From: Methanospirillum hungatei JF-1
Lineage (GTDB): Archaea; Halobacteriota; Methanomicrobia; Methanomicrobiales; Methanospirillaceae
Assembly (NCBI RefSeq): GCF_000013445.1
Contig: NC_007796.1
Coordinates: 2,144,936-2,208,935 of the forward strand
Reading direction: 5' to 3'
Length of the DNA stretch: 64,000 nt
Shown: piece by piece, positions 16,828 through 25,704 of the stretch
Layout: every line of letters starts with the position of its first letter
How positions within the stretch are numbered: the first letter of the stretch is position 1
Program-made: the position numbers and the translations under genes
The notes under the pieces: generated by a model
Seen by the model: only the letters and a program-made list of their open reading frames with translations
Told to the model about the DNA's origin: nothing
Databases searched by the model: none

Positions 16828-17304
16828 GTGAAATCAGCCGAACGGATTCTTGCAACGCCGTTCGCAAACAAGGCAGCAATGAACACCATCATCGGGACCA
16901 TCCTTTCCGATAACCCCTGGGGATGCACACCATACCTGTCAGGAGGGGAGAACCATCCGGCAGTCCAGAAGAGTGCGGAAAACTACACCGGGACCGTCAT
17001 ATACGAAAACAATGACGGGAAACAGGTCGGACGGATCAGTATCCGGGCACCGTCATCCGCAGCCTTTGACACCATCATCGCAGACATCCTTGCAAATGAA
17101 GCACTGGAAACCGCCATAGGGGGAACTGCTTCCCATGACAGTTCAGAGGATGGGTTTAGTGTCACCCTCAAGTGCCATGCAGCATCCGGAGAACTGTACA
17201 ATGTCGCCTTCAGGCGGGACAAGGTAACGGTATCCAGTTTTGAAGCGGACAGCATCCTTTCCACCATCGAGACATGGGCAGATACAGTGCCGGCTCTGGC
17301 ATAA
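16828..17304 (+). CDS. cassette gene A, copy 2, 5'-truncated
   Basis: The protein has 158 residues if translation begins at the GTG, which corresponds to residue ten of copy 1. The native start and ribosome binding site are missing because the repeat begins inside the gene, so expression is uncertain. The rest matches copy 1 almost residue for residue (for example Thr to Ile at FDTIIADIL). It could be a pseudogene kept intact by youth or by gene conversion. As in copy 1, genes B and C follow. Confidence 0.6.
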   Translation: MKSAERILATPFANKAAMNTIIGTILSDNPWGCTPYLSGGENHPAVQKSAENYTGTVIYENNDGKQVGRISIRAPSSAAFDTIIADILANEALETAIGGTASHDSSEDGFSVTLKCHAASGELYNVAFRRDKVTVSSFEADSILSTIETWADTVPALA

Positions 17305-17330
17305 TCCCCCCATTATTGTGTGGTGAAGAC

Positions 17331-17885
17331 ATGAACCGGGGATGTGCGATTGGATGTATTCTGCTGCTCATCGCCGGATTAGCCGGTGCAGACTCGATAT
17401 CATCAACCATCATGTGTGACGGGGCATCATGGGTCTCATCTTCGGTCATCGGACAGGGGCAGACCTATGCAGCACACCTCTTTACTACCAGTATTGCTTC
17501 GATTATAAGAGAGTTGCAGGTAAATGACGGGAAGGTAGAGGCCGTCACCGTTGCTGATTCGTCTGGTCCTATGGGAATTGATGAGTACTCCGGGCAGGAA
17601 GCAAATCAGACCCCGAAAAAGAGCGGATGTGTATTTGAGATTTCTGAAAATCGGACCAGAATCGAGGATGAGATCAGGTATACCGGGCTTATGAAGTCCG
17701 GCCTGTATACATCATCGAGGGATCTTACCTCATCAGAGACATCAGCAACAACGATGGTCAACGGGACCGGGTTGATTCTTGCCCGTGCATCGTCACAGGA
17801 CCAGAGCAATGAGACCTTCTATACCAGTGATGTTGCAGGCAGGCTGAATATGACCGAACGGATTGTATTCAGAGATGATGAGTGA
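17331..17885 (+). CDS. cassette gene B, copy 2: hypothetical exported protein
   Basis: A protein of 184 residues, nearly identical to copy 1, with the same signal peptide apart from AGLAGADS for AGFVGADS, and only a handful of other changes. The GGTGAAGAC leader in front of the ATG preserves a ribosome binding site. Expression could come from read-through or from a promoter within gene A. The function is unknown; see copy 1. Confidence 0.68.
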   Translation: MNRGCAIGCILLLIAGLAGADSISSTIMCDGASWVSSSVIGQGQTYAAHLFTTSIASIIRELQVNDGKVEAVTVADSSGPMGIDEYSGQEANQTPKKSGCVFEISENRTRIEDEIRYTGLMKSGLYTSSRDLTSSETSATTMVNGTGLILARASSQDQSNETFYTSDVAGRLNMTERIVFRDDE

Positions 17886-18163
17886 GTATTGACCTGATTG
17901 TTGCAGGAATATCCATTGGGATCGGTCTTGTAAACACCGGGGCTGTTGCTGGGATGTACCTACACATGGTACGCCCCGGAATATGGTGTGTACCGTCCGG
18001 GCAGGAGAGAACGGGGAGGTACGGATCGATGATCCGTTTTGAACCGGCAAAACCCTTTTTTTGCTCGATCATCATCTTCGGTCAAGATTCGTACCGGAGG
18101 GGAACGGGGGAGGCCGGACCAGTTCGGTACGGAAGAATGACTCTGCAGCCTCATCGTGGATGA
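17882..18163 (+). CDS. cassette gene C, copy 2: small membrane protein
   Basis: The GTG start overlaps the stop of gene B. The first 50 residues equal copy 1 (one hydrophobic helix then a basic stretch). After the shared part the frame stays open for about 40 more residues, RFEPAKPFF onward, in a region where copy 1 has a stop. Because the extension lies largely beyond the end of the repeat, it may be accidental read-through. The true C-terminus is uncertain. Confidence 0.45.
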   Translation: MSIDLIVAGISIGIGLVNTGAVAGMYLHMVRPGIWCVPSGQERTGRYGSMIRFEPAKPFFCSIIIFGQDSYRRGTGEAGPVRYGRMTLQPHRG

Positions 18164-18257
18164 GATCATCTCAAAGCCATTATACTTATCAATCTCATTC
18201 TGTGACTGGATTAACCCCCTCACCTCTCATGACACGAACGATCGCATACATCCATTG

Positions 18258-18773
18258 CTATACTCCAAGAGTCTGCTGCCCGTACCTGAACACCTGCTGC
18301 TCCTCACATATAAAGAGCGGAGTCTGCGACAGGGCGTACCGGGGAGACGTCTGCACCCACTGAACCGGCCCGATAAATGGCTGAAGAGTCCGGATAACAT
18401 AATTCACCCTCACCGACAGAAGAACTGCGGCCCCCCTCTTTCGGGAATAATTCTTACAGACCTCTCCAAAGGCTCTAATCCGATCAGGATCATCCATAAA
18501 CCATTCATCACAGTACTCAATGAGGAGCAGAGAACCTTTCGCCCCTGAAATATATGCCATCAGGTCATCAAACCCCAAAACCAGTACATATGAGATATGC
18601 CGGTCAGGGTGTTCCTTCAGTAATCTGGTCCCTGAGTTCCCGTGCAGGTATACGACCGATCTGAATGCCCCTGCTGCATCCGGAAGCGCTGCCTGAATAA
18701 CGTCTCGGGGAGCGATGTAGACGGAAAATTCCCACGGGGCAAGCGTTGTCAGATAGGATGGCAGCGATATCAT
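18258..18773 (-). CDS. hypothetical protein, weak RecA-fold resemblance
   Basis: A protein of 171 residues beginning MISLPSYLTTLAPWEF. It has no signal peptide or membrane helix. Hydrophobic strands ending in acidic residues (GSLLLIEYCDEWF near residues 80-92) followed by RGAAVLLSVRVN recall the Walker B and following strand of KaiC/RadA-like ATPases, but no Walker A is present. I cannot assign a family. It stands alone and convergent to the cassette, with GC-rich coding character like the chromosomal genes. Confidence 0.5.
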   Translation of the reverse strand: MISLPSYLTTLAPWEFSVYIAPRDVIQAALPDAAGAFRSVVYLHGNSGTRLLKEHPDRHISYVLVLGFDDLMAYISGAKGSLLLIEYCDEWFMDDPDRIRAFGEVCKNYSRKRGAAVLLSVRVNYVIRTLQPFIGPVQWVQTSPRYALSQTPLFICEEQQVFRYGQQTLGV

Positions 18774-18884
18774 ACTCTGATGGTCGGCATGATGACCATA
18801 TAAACTTCAGGGGTGCAGGGTGAAAGTGAAAATGTTTCTGAAATACCCATAAAAACGTTTAGAAAGAAAAAAAAGATGAAATTG

Positions 18885-19253
18885 TCAGATATCTCCCATG
18901 GCCAGGGAGATGCCCTTTCTGATATGTTCAAGACCCTCTTCATGCCTGCCTGTCTTCCGGAGGGTCATTCCCTTATTATACCATGCCTCAGCATTGTGGG
19001 GATCGCACTCAAGAGCGGATTCATAACACCTGATCGCCTCAGAATAATTCCCCATCAGGTCCAGAACATTCGCTTTTGAATGTAATGCCCGAACATTTGC
19101 CGGATCTTCCTTAATAACCTTGTCATACAGGTTCAGGGCAAGCTGATAATCCCCTGCCATCTTACAGTTCTGTGCATCACGAAGAGCACACTCGATATTT
19201 GGATTCAGTTTCGTAAACGTCCTTTCTTGTGATACGATAGCATCTATTGCCAT
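18885..19253 (-). CDS. TPR-repeat protein
   Basis: A protein of 122 residues made mainly of tetratricopeptide repeats: about two and a half units with patterns such as GDYQLALNLYDKVIKEDP, GNYSEAIRCYESALECDP and AWYNKGMTLRKTGRHEEGLE. TPRs bind partner proteins. The start MAIDAI was chosen because GAGAAGAGGG lies at the right distance; an ATG nine codons upstream lacks a ribosome binding site. No partner gene is obvious nearby. Confidence 0.8.
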   Translation of the reverse strand: MAIDAIVSQERTFTKLNPNIECALRDAQNCKMAGDYQLALNLYDKVIKEDPANVRALHSKANVLDLMGNYSEAIRCYESALECDPHNAEAWYNKGMTLRKTGRHEEGLEHIRKGISLAMGDI

Positions 19254-19681
19254 TGTCAATCCCTCTTCTCCTGGTTCCATGACCACTGTCCCAAAAAAGT
19301 GCCAGCCACACATCTGGCCTGGTACCCTCCTGTTCTCCTGGAGTTCTCTCTCCCAGGGTCCTGCAGGAGAGCAGGATGGTATCCATATTTCTGGGATGAA
19401 TGACCATGGAACTCGCGATACGTTAAGAATTTGCCAATCAATTGCGCAAAACAGATCTGCACATCACCGTTGCATTCAGTAATGCCATGCAATACCATGG
19501 CAAGGGAACAGAAGCACTATAGGGGATATGGTAAAGCATACGAGAAGGACGAAGAAAAACGGGAGATTTGGAGACACATAAGGAACACCCAATCATAGCG
19601 TAGGCATATGGTCTCAAAAACCCTGACCTCCATATATCAAACTATATATCACCGAAGGATGTATAGGGTACTCTGTCTGAT
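19254..19681. other. intergenic stretch without a convincing gene
   Basis: Short frames on both strands lack coding character or known motifs. The last 40 bases contain an AT-rich ATATATCA segment that could hold the promoter of the following receiver gene. Confidence 0.4.
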
Positions 19682-20131
19682 ATGCCTGAAAAGCCAATCC
19701 GGGTGCTCCATGTTGATGATCAGCGTCTGTGGAGATCAACAGTTTCAGATTATCTCACCCTTTTTGGAGATTATGAGATAACCTCTGCAGAATCCGGAGA
19801 ACAGGCCCTTGACTTACTGCGCACGAACCCTTTTGATATCATCATATCAGATTATCAGATGCCGGAGATGAATGGCATTGAATTTTTGCACCTGGTTCGA
19901 AAGCGTGGAACATCAACACCCTTCATCTTTCTCAGCGGAATCAGGCAGGAAGATATCGAAGGGGATGCAAAAGAGTCTGGTGCCGATTTTTACGTGATGA
20001 AGACCGGTGATCCATCCATTGTCTTTTCAGTTCTGAGTGAAAAGATACATCAGGCCATTACCCGGTATACAACCGTTCAGGCTGTCATGAATACCCAGAT
20101 GGAAGATTCCGTGCCATCTTCATTTCTCTGA
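19682..20131 (+). CDS. stand-alone response regulator receiver
   Basis: A single receiver domain of 149 residues. The acidic pocket is at VLHVDDQ (D12, D13), the phospho-acceptor at IIISDYQMPEMNG (about D57), the conserved Ser/Thr at FIFLSG and the Lys at VMKTG (about K106). No output domain follows, only a short tail. It would be phosphorylated by a histidine kinase, perhaps one of the PAS kinases in the window, but no kinase is adjacent. It lies 24 bases before the aldo/keto reductase gene on the same strand. Confidence 0.9.
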   Translation: MPEKPIRVLHVDDQRLWRSTVSDYLTLFGDYEITSAESGEQALDLLRTNPFDIIISDYQMPEMNGIEFLHLVRKRGTSTPFIFLSGIRQEDIEGDAKESGADFYVMKTGDPSIVFSVLSEKIHQAITRYTTVQAVMNTQMEDSVPSSFL

Positions 20132-20155
20132 ATAACACCCTCCTATGAGGAGAAG

Positions 20156-21397
20156 GTGATTGATATACTCTGCCGGGAAGTACCACGGACACAGGAAAAA
20201 CTCCCGATCCTTGGATTCGGGTGTATGCGATTTGTTGAAAAGAATGGTTCCATCGATGAGGAACGGTCAAAAGCCCTGCTTCGGTATGCAATAGACAAAG
20301 GCATCACTCATCTTGACACCGCCTGGATCTACCATCACGGACAGTCGGAATCATTTCTTGGCAGGGCCCTTGCAGACGGGTACCGGGAGAAGGTAACCAT
20401 TTCAACAAAACTTCCACATTGGCTGGTAAAATCCAGGGAGGATATGGATTTCTTTTTAAATACACAGCTAAACCGGCTCAATACGAATTATATCGACTAT
20501 TATCTCATCCATTCCATAGGACGGGAGAGCTGGGACCGGATGAAGGCATGTGGGGTTTTGGAGTTCCTTGATACGGCAAAAGCAGATGGACGGATCAAAC
20601 ATACCGGATTTTCATTCCATGAAGATACAAAGACCTTTAAAGAGATCGTGGATGCATACCCCTGGGATTGCTGTCTGATTCAGTACAATATCATCGATGA
20701 GTTCAGTCAGGCAGGGCGGGAGGGCCTGACATATGCAGCACAAAAGGGCCTGGCAGTCTTTATCATGGAACCCCTGCGTGGCGGAAAACTTGCAAGGAGT
20801 CCCCCCGGTGAGATCGCACATATATGGGAACAGGCTCCGGTAAAGCGGACTATGGCAGAATGGGCGCTCCGGTGGCTCTGGGATCAGCCTGAAATCACCA
20901 TGGTCCTGTCGGGGATGAATGATTTTGCACAGGTGGATGAGAACTGCCGGACTGCAGAGACCGCGTATCCGGGAAGTCTGACTGCAGAGGAGCAAAGTGT
21001 CATCAGGAGGGTCAGCGATACCTGGCATTCGCTGATGAAAGTGCCCTGCACCGGATGTCAGTACTGCATGCCCTGTCCGTTTGGGGTAAATATTCCCTCC
21101 TGCTTTGAGATGTACAACAATCTCTTCATGTTCGGGGATACCTGGCGAACTAATGCCGTGTATGCTGCCCGTCTGGGTGGGGTTATGAGCGGATATTCGG
21201 TTGCATCTGCCTGTGTCGGGTGCGGGGCATGTCTTTCTGCCTGTCCCCAGGGGATTCATATCCCGGAGAGACTCAAAGAGGTATCAGACCGGCTTGAAGG
21301 TCCGTTCTTTCAGGTGCTTGTCCTGGGAGCGAAGATTGCCCTTCCCATCATGCGACGGTTCGCATTCCTGAAAAACAGTAAATGGATGAATTGTTGA
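20156..21397 (+). CDS. aldo/keto reductase with C-terminal [4Fe-4S] domain
   Basis: A protein of 413 residues. The N-terminal 290 residues form an aldo/keto reductase barrel with the catalytic tetrad visible: D54 in HLDTAWIY, Y59 in the same segment, K82 in STKLP and H118 in YYLIHS. The C-terminal 110 residues carry two ferredoxin-type cysteine clusters, CTGCQYCMPCPFG and CVGCGACLSACPQG. Such fusions are common in anaerobes and probably pass electrons between ferredoxin-like centres and a carbonyl substrate, which is unknown. The start is a GTG preceded by GAGGAG. Confidence 0.9.
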   Translation: MIDILCREVPRTQEKLPILGFGCMRFVEKNGSIDEERSKALLRYAIDKGITHLDTAWIYHHGQSESFLGRALADGYREKVTISTKLPHWLVKSREDMDFFLNTQLNRLNTNYIDYYLIHSIGRESWDRMKACGVLEFLDTAKADGRIKHTGFSFHEDTKTFKEIVDAYPWDCCLIQYNIIDEFSQAGREGLTYAAQKGLAVFIMEPLRGGKLARSPPGEIAHIWEQAPVKRTMAEWALRWLWDQPEITMVLSGMNDFAQVDENCRTAETAYPGSLTAEEQSVIRRVSDTWHSLMKVPCTGCQYCMPCPFGVNIPSCFEMYNNLFMFGDTWRTNAVYAARLGGVMSGYSVASACVGCGACLSACPQGIHIPERLKEVSDRLEGPFFQVLVLGAKIALPIMRRFAFLKNSKWMNC

Positions 21398-21758
21398 TGT
21401 CCTGAAAACGATTAAATGTAAACTTTTTTTAAGTCTTATCTGACAAGAATATCATGGTCCGATGCTTCAAAAACCATGAGATAAACCTGACATACTCCTC
21501 AGTAGGGTCCGGAGGGCGGGGAGCAATCATGTTTCAGAGAATTCCTAACAATATACGCAGGTGTGTATAAGAATATAAAGGATTATACCCAAGTAGGTAC
21601 TTGTTGATAGCATATTCGTTCAGGGGGGCCGGCCGGCAGACCCTGCTGAATTACCAAGTGATTTCATAAGATGAGAGAAAATGCCGGGTTTTTCGGTGGG
21701 GATGGAGCGCTTCGGAAGGAGTATGTCCATACCGGTTTCATGCAGACAGGTGGTTTAG
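21398..21758. other. intergenic region with likely cheW promoter
   Basis: It contains AT-rich TATA-like blocks (for example near 21570-21585, TATAAGAATATAAAGG) and a GGTGGT ribosome binding site just before cheW. A 44-codon frame from 21671 overlaps the cheW start but lacks any recognisable feature. Confidence 0.4.
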
Positions 21759-22283
21759 ATGGTTCTGGCAGCAACACAAACGGCAGGGGTAACAACAAAT
21801 GAGCATGGAAACGAGGAGGTTCAGGTCGTCGAGTTCATCATTGGTGACGACAAGTTTGCAGTCAACCTCTTTGATGTCAAGGAGATTGTCGAAGCATCCA
21901 AGATAACACCACTCCCTCATGCACCGGCATACATCAGGGGAATTATCGACCTCAGAGGGGAGATCACAACTATTGTGGACCTTCGCCAGCTCCTGAAGAT
22001 TACAAAAGGAAAATCCGGAGATACCGAAGACCTCCGGTTCATTGTTCTTGATGAGTCGGTAACTGACGGAAAGACCGGGGTTGTAGTGGATGAAGTCACC
22101 TCGGTTCTGACCGTGAATGTGGCCGATATCGATCAGACCTCTCATGGGGCCGGTGAAGACTCTCATATCCTCGGTGTCATTAAGAAGGATGTTGGTGAGA
22201 AAGGAGAGAGTAAGAAAGAACTGGTCATCTGGATTGACATGAGCGGGCTTATCAGGGAAGCGGGGGGAATTTCCCAATCCTGA
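21759..22283 (+). CDS. cheW: chemotaxis coupling protein CheW
   Basis: A protein of 174 residues with the CheW SH3-like double-barrel pattern: QVVEFIIGDDKFAVNLFDV, then EASKITPLPHAPAYIRGIID and LRGEITTIVDLR, and a C-terminal strand with VIWIDMSGL. CheW links chemoreceptors to the kinase CheA. The N-terminal 20 residues are an extra Ala/Thr-rich tail. No cheA or other che genes are adjacent; a large chemoreceptor is encoded at 57165. A GGTGGT ribosome binding site precedes the ATG. Confidence 0.93.
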   Translation: MVLAATQTAGVTTNEHGNEEVQVVEFIIGDDKFAVNLFDVKEIVEASKITPLPHAPAYIRGIIDLRGEITTIVDLRQLLKITKGKSGDTEDLRFIVLDESVTDGKTGVVVDEVTSVLTVNVADIDQTSHGAGEDSHILGVIKKDVGEKGESKKELVIWIDMSGLIREAGGISQS

Positions 22284-22296
22284 TTTAGATACTGAT

Positions 22297-23541
22297 TCAG
22301 ATTTTCTCCGGAATTTTCAACTTTTTTAACAGAGTATCCGTAGCAAGTGCCCCGGTTGAGAACGCGGCCTGCAGGTTGTACCCGCCGCAGTCTCCGTCAA
22401 TATCAAGAACCTCGCCGATACAGTACAGACCCGGTAGGATTCGGGACTCCATGCTCTCTTTTCTCACCTCATCAAGGGACACTCCTCCCCGTGAGACCAT
22501 CGCTTCATTCTCTCCGCCCGGTTTCATCTCCTGAACCGGGTATTCAAGTAGCATTGGTATCAGCCGGTTTCTCATCTCCTTAGGAAATTGCGCACAGGTC
22601 ATATCAGGGGGAACTTCTGCCAGTTCCATGATCAATCTCACAAACCGGTCTGGAAGCGGAATGCTGGTTAGGATGGTCTTTACCTGTTTCACCCCGCCTG
22701 ATGAGAAACGGGAAATCAGGCCCTCCCTGGCGGAATTGATATTCGTATACTGAATGAATGAGACCCTGAGCTCATCCCCGGCCCTGAAATATCTGGACAT
22801 ATCAAGGATTCCAGGCCCGGAAAATCCCGTGTGAGTGATAAGAAGATCTCCTCGTGCTTCATGAACCTTCTTCTTCTCCCGGTACAGAGTGAGCGGTACC
22901 TGAGAGAAGGATATACCGGAAAGGTCCCGGAAGGGAAAATTCTGAGTATGGATCGGTGTCAGGGCAGGACCTGGTTCTGCAATCGTATGCCCGAGAGCCT
23001 GTGCAAGGGTATAGCCGTCACCGGTGGATCCCGTTACAGGATAGGTATATCCCCCGGTTGCGAGCACAACTCCGGTACTATGATAGGTATCTGTCCGGGT
23101 GGTAACCGTAAATCCGGAGATGTCATGACTGATGGTATGCACCGGCTCGCTGGTATGGATGATGACACCGGCCTCATTCGCTTCTTTGAGCAGGACATTG
23201 AGGATATCCCGGGCCTTTCCTGATTCAGGAAAATACTTACCATTCCCGTCATCACGAAACGGCACTCCCCGGTCCTGGAAAAAGCTGATGAGCTTGACAT
23301 TTGAGAAGTGCATCAGGGCAGGTCTGATAAATCTCCCATGATCCCCGTAATGGGATGTGAATTCAGATATCGGTCCGGTATGGGTAAGGTTACATTGACC
23401 TGAACCGGATAGGAGAAGTTTTCTCCCGCAGGTTGGCATCTTTTCGAGGAGAAGGGTCTTGCACCCCCCTTTTCCTAAAAGGAGAGAGCAGAAAAGTCCT
23501 GCCGGCCCTCCCCCGATGACGATGACGGCATACTGATTCAT
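22297..23541 (-). CDS. NAD(P)/FAD-dependent oxidoreductase, BaiN/HI0933 family
   Basis: A flavoprotein of 414 residues with an N-terminal Rossmann motif VIGGGPAGLFCSLLLGKGG, an RKLLLSGSGQCNLTH segment typical of the HI0933/YhiN family and a closing DIDGDCGGYNLQAAFSTG that contacts FAD. The length is normal. Members reduce unsaturated substrates or have unknown roles; the substrate here is not known. It is convergent with cheW, 13 bases away. Confidence 0.9.
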   Translation of the reverse strand: MNQYAVIVIGGGPAGLFCSLLLGKGGCKTLLLEKMPTCGRKLLLSGSGQCNLTHTGPISEFTSHYGDHGRFIRPALMHFSNVKLISFFQDRGVPFRDDGNGKYFPESGKARDILNVLLKEANEAGVIIHTSEPVHTISHDISGFTVTTRTDTYHSTGVVLATGGYTYPVTGSTGDGYTLAQALGHTIAEPGPALTPIHTQNFPFRDLSGISFSQVPLTLYREKKKVHEARGDLLITHTGFSGPGILDMSRYFRAGDELRVSFIQYTNINSAREGLISRFSSGGVKQVKTILTSIPLPDRFVRLIMELAEVPPDMTCAQFPKEMRNRLIPMLLEYPVQEMKPGGENEAMVSRGGVSLDEVRKESMESRILPGLYCIGEVLDIDGDCGGYNLQAAFSTGALATDTLLKKLKIPEKI

Positions 23542-23614
23542 GCACGTATCCTGGAGATAAAGGGGATTATATCAGGAGCGGTGAACCACGGCATCCCGGA
23601 AACAGGGTTCAGGA

Positions 23615-24616
23615 TTATATCTCCCCGAATTTGAAGTTATCAAAGGCGACATGGACCGGCTGTTCTTTGATAAATCCCTGTTCTGCCAGGCGGGATACAA
23701 AGAACCCGATATCCCCGTGGGTAAGGGATGTGTCAGAAATGGCCCTGACCATCTTCCCGTTGATATAGAGGCTCAGCGTATTTCCTTCAGCCTTGATCCC
23801 GAGCCGGTTGGTTTCATACCCCTTATTCAGAATATAGGTCTCGGTCAGGGGAATCATCTCATACACCTTTCCGTCCATGTGTTTCCTGACCGTGAACCAG
23901 CCACGGCCATTGATTCCGAATGAGTAGTAGTTCCCGTTATCAAACCGGAAGATCATCCCGTACTGACCGGTGAGCGGGCCTGAATCAAGCCGCGTTTCTA
24001 CCTCTGCAACGAAATCTGTGACATCCTTTCCGAGAAGGGCACGGTCGGAGAGGTCCTCTCCCTTCTGGATCATGTGATACTCTCCCCCGGAGTAATACTT
24101 CAGGAACGTATCACTTTCATACGATCCCCACCCGCTCTCTTTATCTGAAAAGTTGTCAAACTGGGTGTATCCGGTCCCTGACTGAACATCTGGTGTCGGC
24201 TTTGGAGTCTCGATTATTTCCCTGGTTACTTCAGGCGTAATCTCCGGAACCTGGACTGATGTCTGGTCAGGAGGGGTGGATGGCAGAAAGAACACCGCCA
24301 GGATAAGGATGATTCCCACACCGATTATCCCTGCAAGAAAAGCCATATCCCGGTTTGCCGGTAGCGGAATCTGCATCCGTTTTCTTCCGGCAGGCTCTTC
24401 GAACTCTGCATCAGGCTCCAGTACCGGTCCTTTCAGTGGTTTTGCTTTTGGTTGTGGCTTTTCTGGGATGATATCATCTGAGAAGAGATCATCATACGGA
24501 GATATCGGTTCTACGTGTGGTGCGGGTTTATCATCTATTGGCATGGCACAATATGCACAGGTCCGGGCATCCGGTCTGTTCTCTTTTCCACATGACGGGC
24601 AGGAAACCTTCTTCAT
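23615..24616 (-). CDS. zinc-ribbon, membrane-anchored protein with LamG-like domain
   Basis: A protein of 333 residues. It starts with a zinc ribbon (CPSCGKENRPDARTCAYC), then a long acidic/proline linker, one membrane helix at about residues 92-111 (FLAGIIGVGIILILAVFF), a Pro/Thr stalk, and an outer domain of about 190 residues whose pattern (GQYGMIFRFDNGNYYSFGI, NTLSLYINGKMV) suggests a concanavalin/LamG-like jelly roll. The ribbon would be cytoplasmic and the jelly roll outside. The start overlaps the end of the upstream ornithine cyclodeaminase-type gene by four bases, so they form an operon. The role is unknown. Confidence 0.75.
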   Translation of the reverse strand: MKKVSCPSCGKENRPDARTCAYCAMPIDDKPAPHVEPISPYDDLFSDDIIPEKPQPKAKPLKGPVLEPDAEFEEPAGRKRMQIPLPANRDMAFLAGIIGVGIILILAVFFLPSTPPDQTSVQVPEITPEVTREIIETPKPTPDVQSGTGYTQFDNFSDKESGWGSYESDTFLKYYSGGEYHMIQKGEDLSDRALLGKDVTDFVAEVETRLDSGPLTGQYGMIFRFDNGNYYSFGINGRGWFTVRKHMDGKVYEMIPLTETYILNKGYETNRLGIKAEGNTLSLYINGKMVRAISDTSLTHGDIGFFVSRLAEQGFIKEQPVHVAFDNFKFGEI

Positions 24617-25587
24617 TCTCTCACTCCGATAATGCCCGGTGTTACGGCATTCTGCATAAATGGCAGGTCAATGGTTCTTCCCTTTCCTATTGCGAGGTGG
24701 GCTGCTGCAAGATCGGTAATAGACAGCCCGGTTGAGTCAAAAACCGTGACTGTGCCAGGGGAGGGTTTTGGGATCGACCCGGTCAGCACCTTCCCAAGCG
24801 TTCCGGTTATCTGCGAGGGGGTATATATCCCCTCACTGATTGGCACATTCACCTCTCCGGAATGGATGGCCTGGTCCATGTCATCCACGAACACATCCGC
24901 TCTTTTTAGTATTGCGGGATCAAGTTCCTGTTTTCCTGGAGCATCGGCCCCCATGGCATTGATATGAGCCCCGTCAGAGATCCACTCATCCAGAATGATC
25001 GGGATTTTCGAAGGGGTTACGGTCAGAAGGACATCGGCCCCTGCAGCGGTTTCAATATCGGTGGGTCGTATAGGGAGATGAGAATACCGCTGTGCAAACT
25101 TCTCTGCATGAGAGGCTGACCTGGACCATACCAGCACTTCTTCCGGTTCAAAGACATGGGAGAGGGCCAGAAGACCGGAATCAGCCTGCCTGCCTGATCC
25201 AATAATCCCAAGGGTCCCGGATGTTTTGTGAGCCAGAGCCCTGGTTGCAACAGCTGCAGAAGCTCCGGTCCGAAGGTCAGTGAGTGTGGTTGCATTCAGA
25301 ACTGCAACAGGCATTCCGGTCGGGGGGTCCAGAAGTATCGTGACCGCCATCACGGTTGGCAGACCTGCCTTCCTGTTTTCGGGGTGGACATTCACAATCT
25401 TTACCCCGGCTGTCTGAAGGGATGGAATATATGATGGCATTGTTCTGAAATCACCCCCCGGAAGATTTACATAGACCTTCGGGGGCATAATGCTCCTTCC
25501 CGCACCGTGATCAATAAATGCAGATTCAACTGCAGCTATCAGATCACTCATCTCTATCACCTCTTCTGGCGCCGGATAGTACTGCAT
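24613..25587 (-). CDS. ornithine cyclodeaminase/mu-crystallin family enzyme (possibly alanine dehydrogenase)
   Basis: A protein of 324 residues of the Ocd/mu-crystallin family. The NAD-binding motif is LGIIGSGRQADSGLLAL near residue 135; GVKIVNVHPEN near residue 67 holds the conserved catalytic-site lysine, and INAMGADAPGKQELD is the family signature near residue 225. In archaea such proteins have been shown to act as alanine dehydrogenases, elsewhere as ornithine cyclodeaminases; the sequence alone does not separate these. It is the first gene of a two-gene overlapping pair with the zinc-ribbon membrane protein. Confidence 0.85.
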   Translation of the reverse strand: MQYYPAPEEVIEMSDLIAAVESAFIDHGAGRSIMPPKVYVNLPGGDFRTMPSYIPSLQTAGVKIVNVHPENRKAGLPTVMAVTILLDPPTGMPVAVLNATTLTDLRTGASAAVATRALAHKTSGTLGIIGSGRQADSGLLALSHVFEPEEVLVWSRSASHAEKFAQRYSHLPIRPTDIETAAGADVLLTVTPSKIPIILDEWISDGAHINAMGADAPGKQELDPAILKRADVFVDDMDQAIHSGEVNVPISEGIYTPSQITGTLGKVLTGSIPKPSPGTVTVFDSTGLSITDLAAAHLAIGKGRTIDLPFMQNAVTPGIIGVRE

Positions 25588-25704
25588 ATTAATTATTTCT
25601 CCTCTTTCTGCCCTTTTTATCCGGAGTACCCGGATATTTTCCGGTTATGTCAGGCCTGCATATATGGACCAGGATTTCCTTCTTAGTATGCTTCCTATGA
25701 TTGG

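Larger units (their letters stand above)
16821..18063 (+). repeat. direct repeat, copy 2, carrying cassette A-B-C
   Basis: This is the second copy of the 1.24-kb repeat. It begins at GTCAACTGTGAAATC, inside gene A, so it lacks the promoter, ribosome binding site and first eight codons of copy 1. Substitutions are scattered and mostly silent or conservative. Confidence 0.9.

Noticed and set aside
21671-21802. 44-codon plus-strand frame overlapping the cheW start
   Set aside because: It has no family, is Gly/Asn-rich and overlaps the cheW ribosome binding site and start; probably leader sequence.
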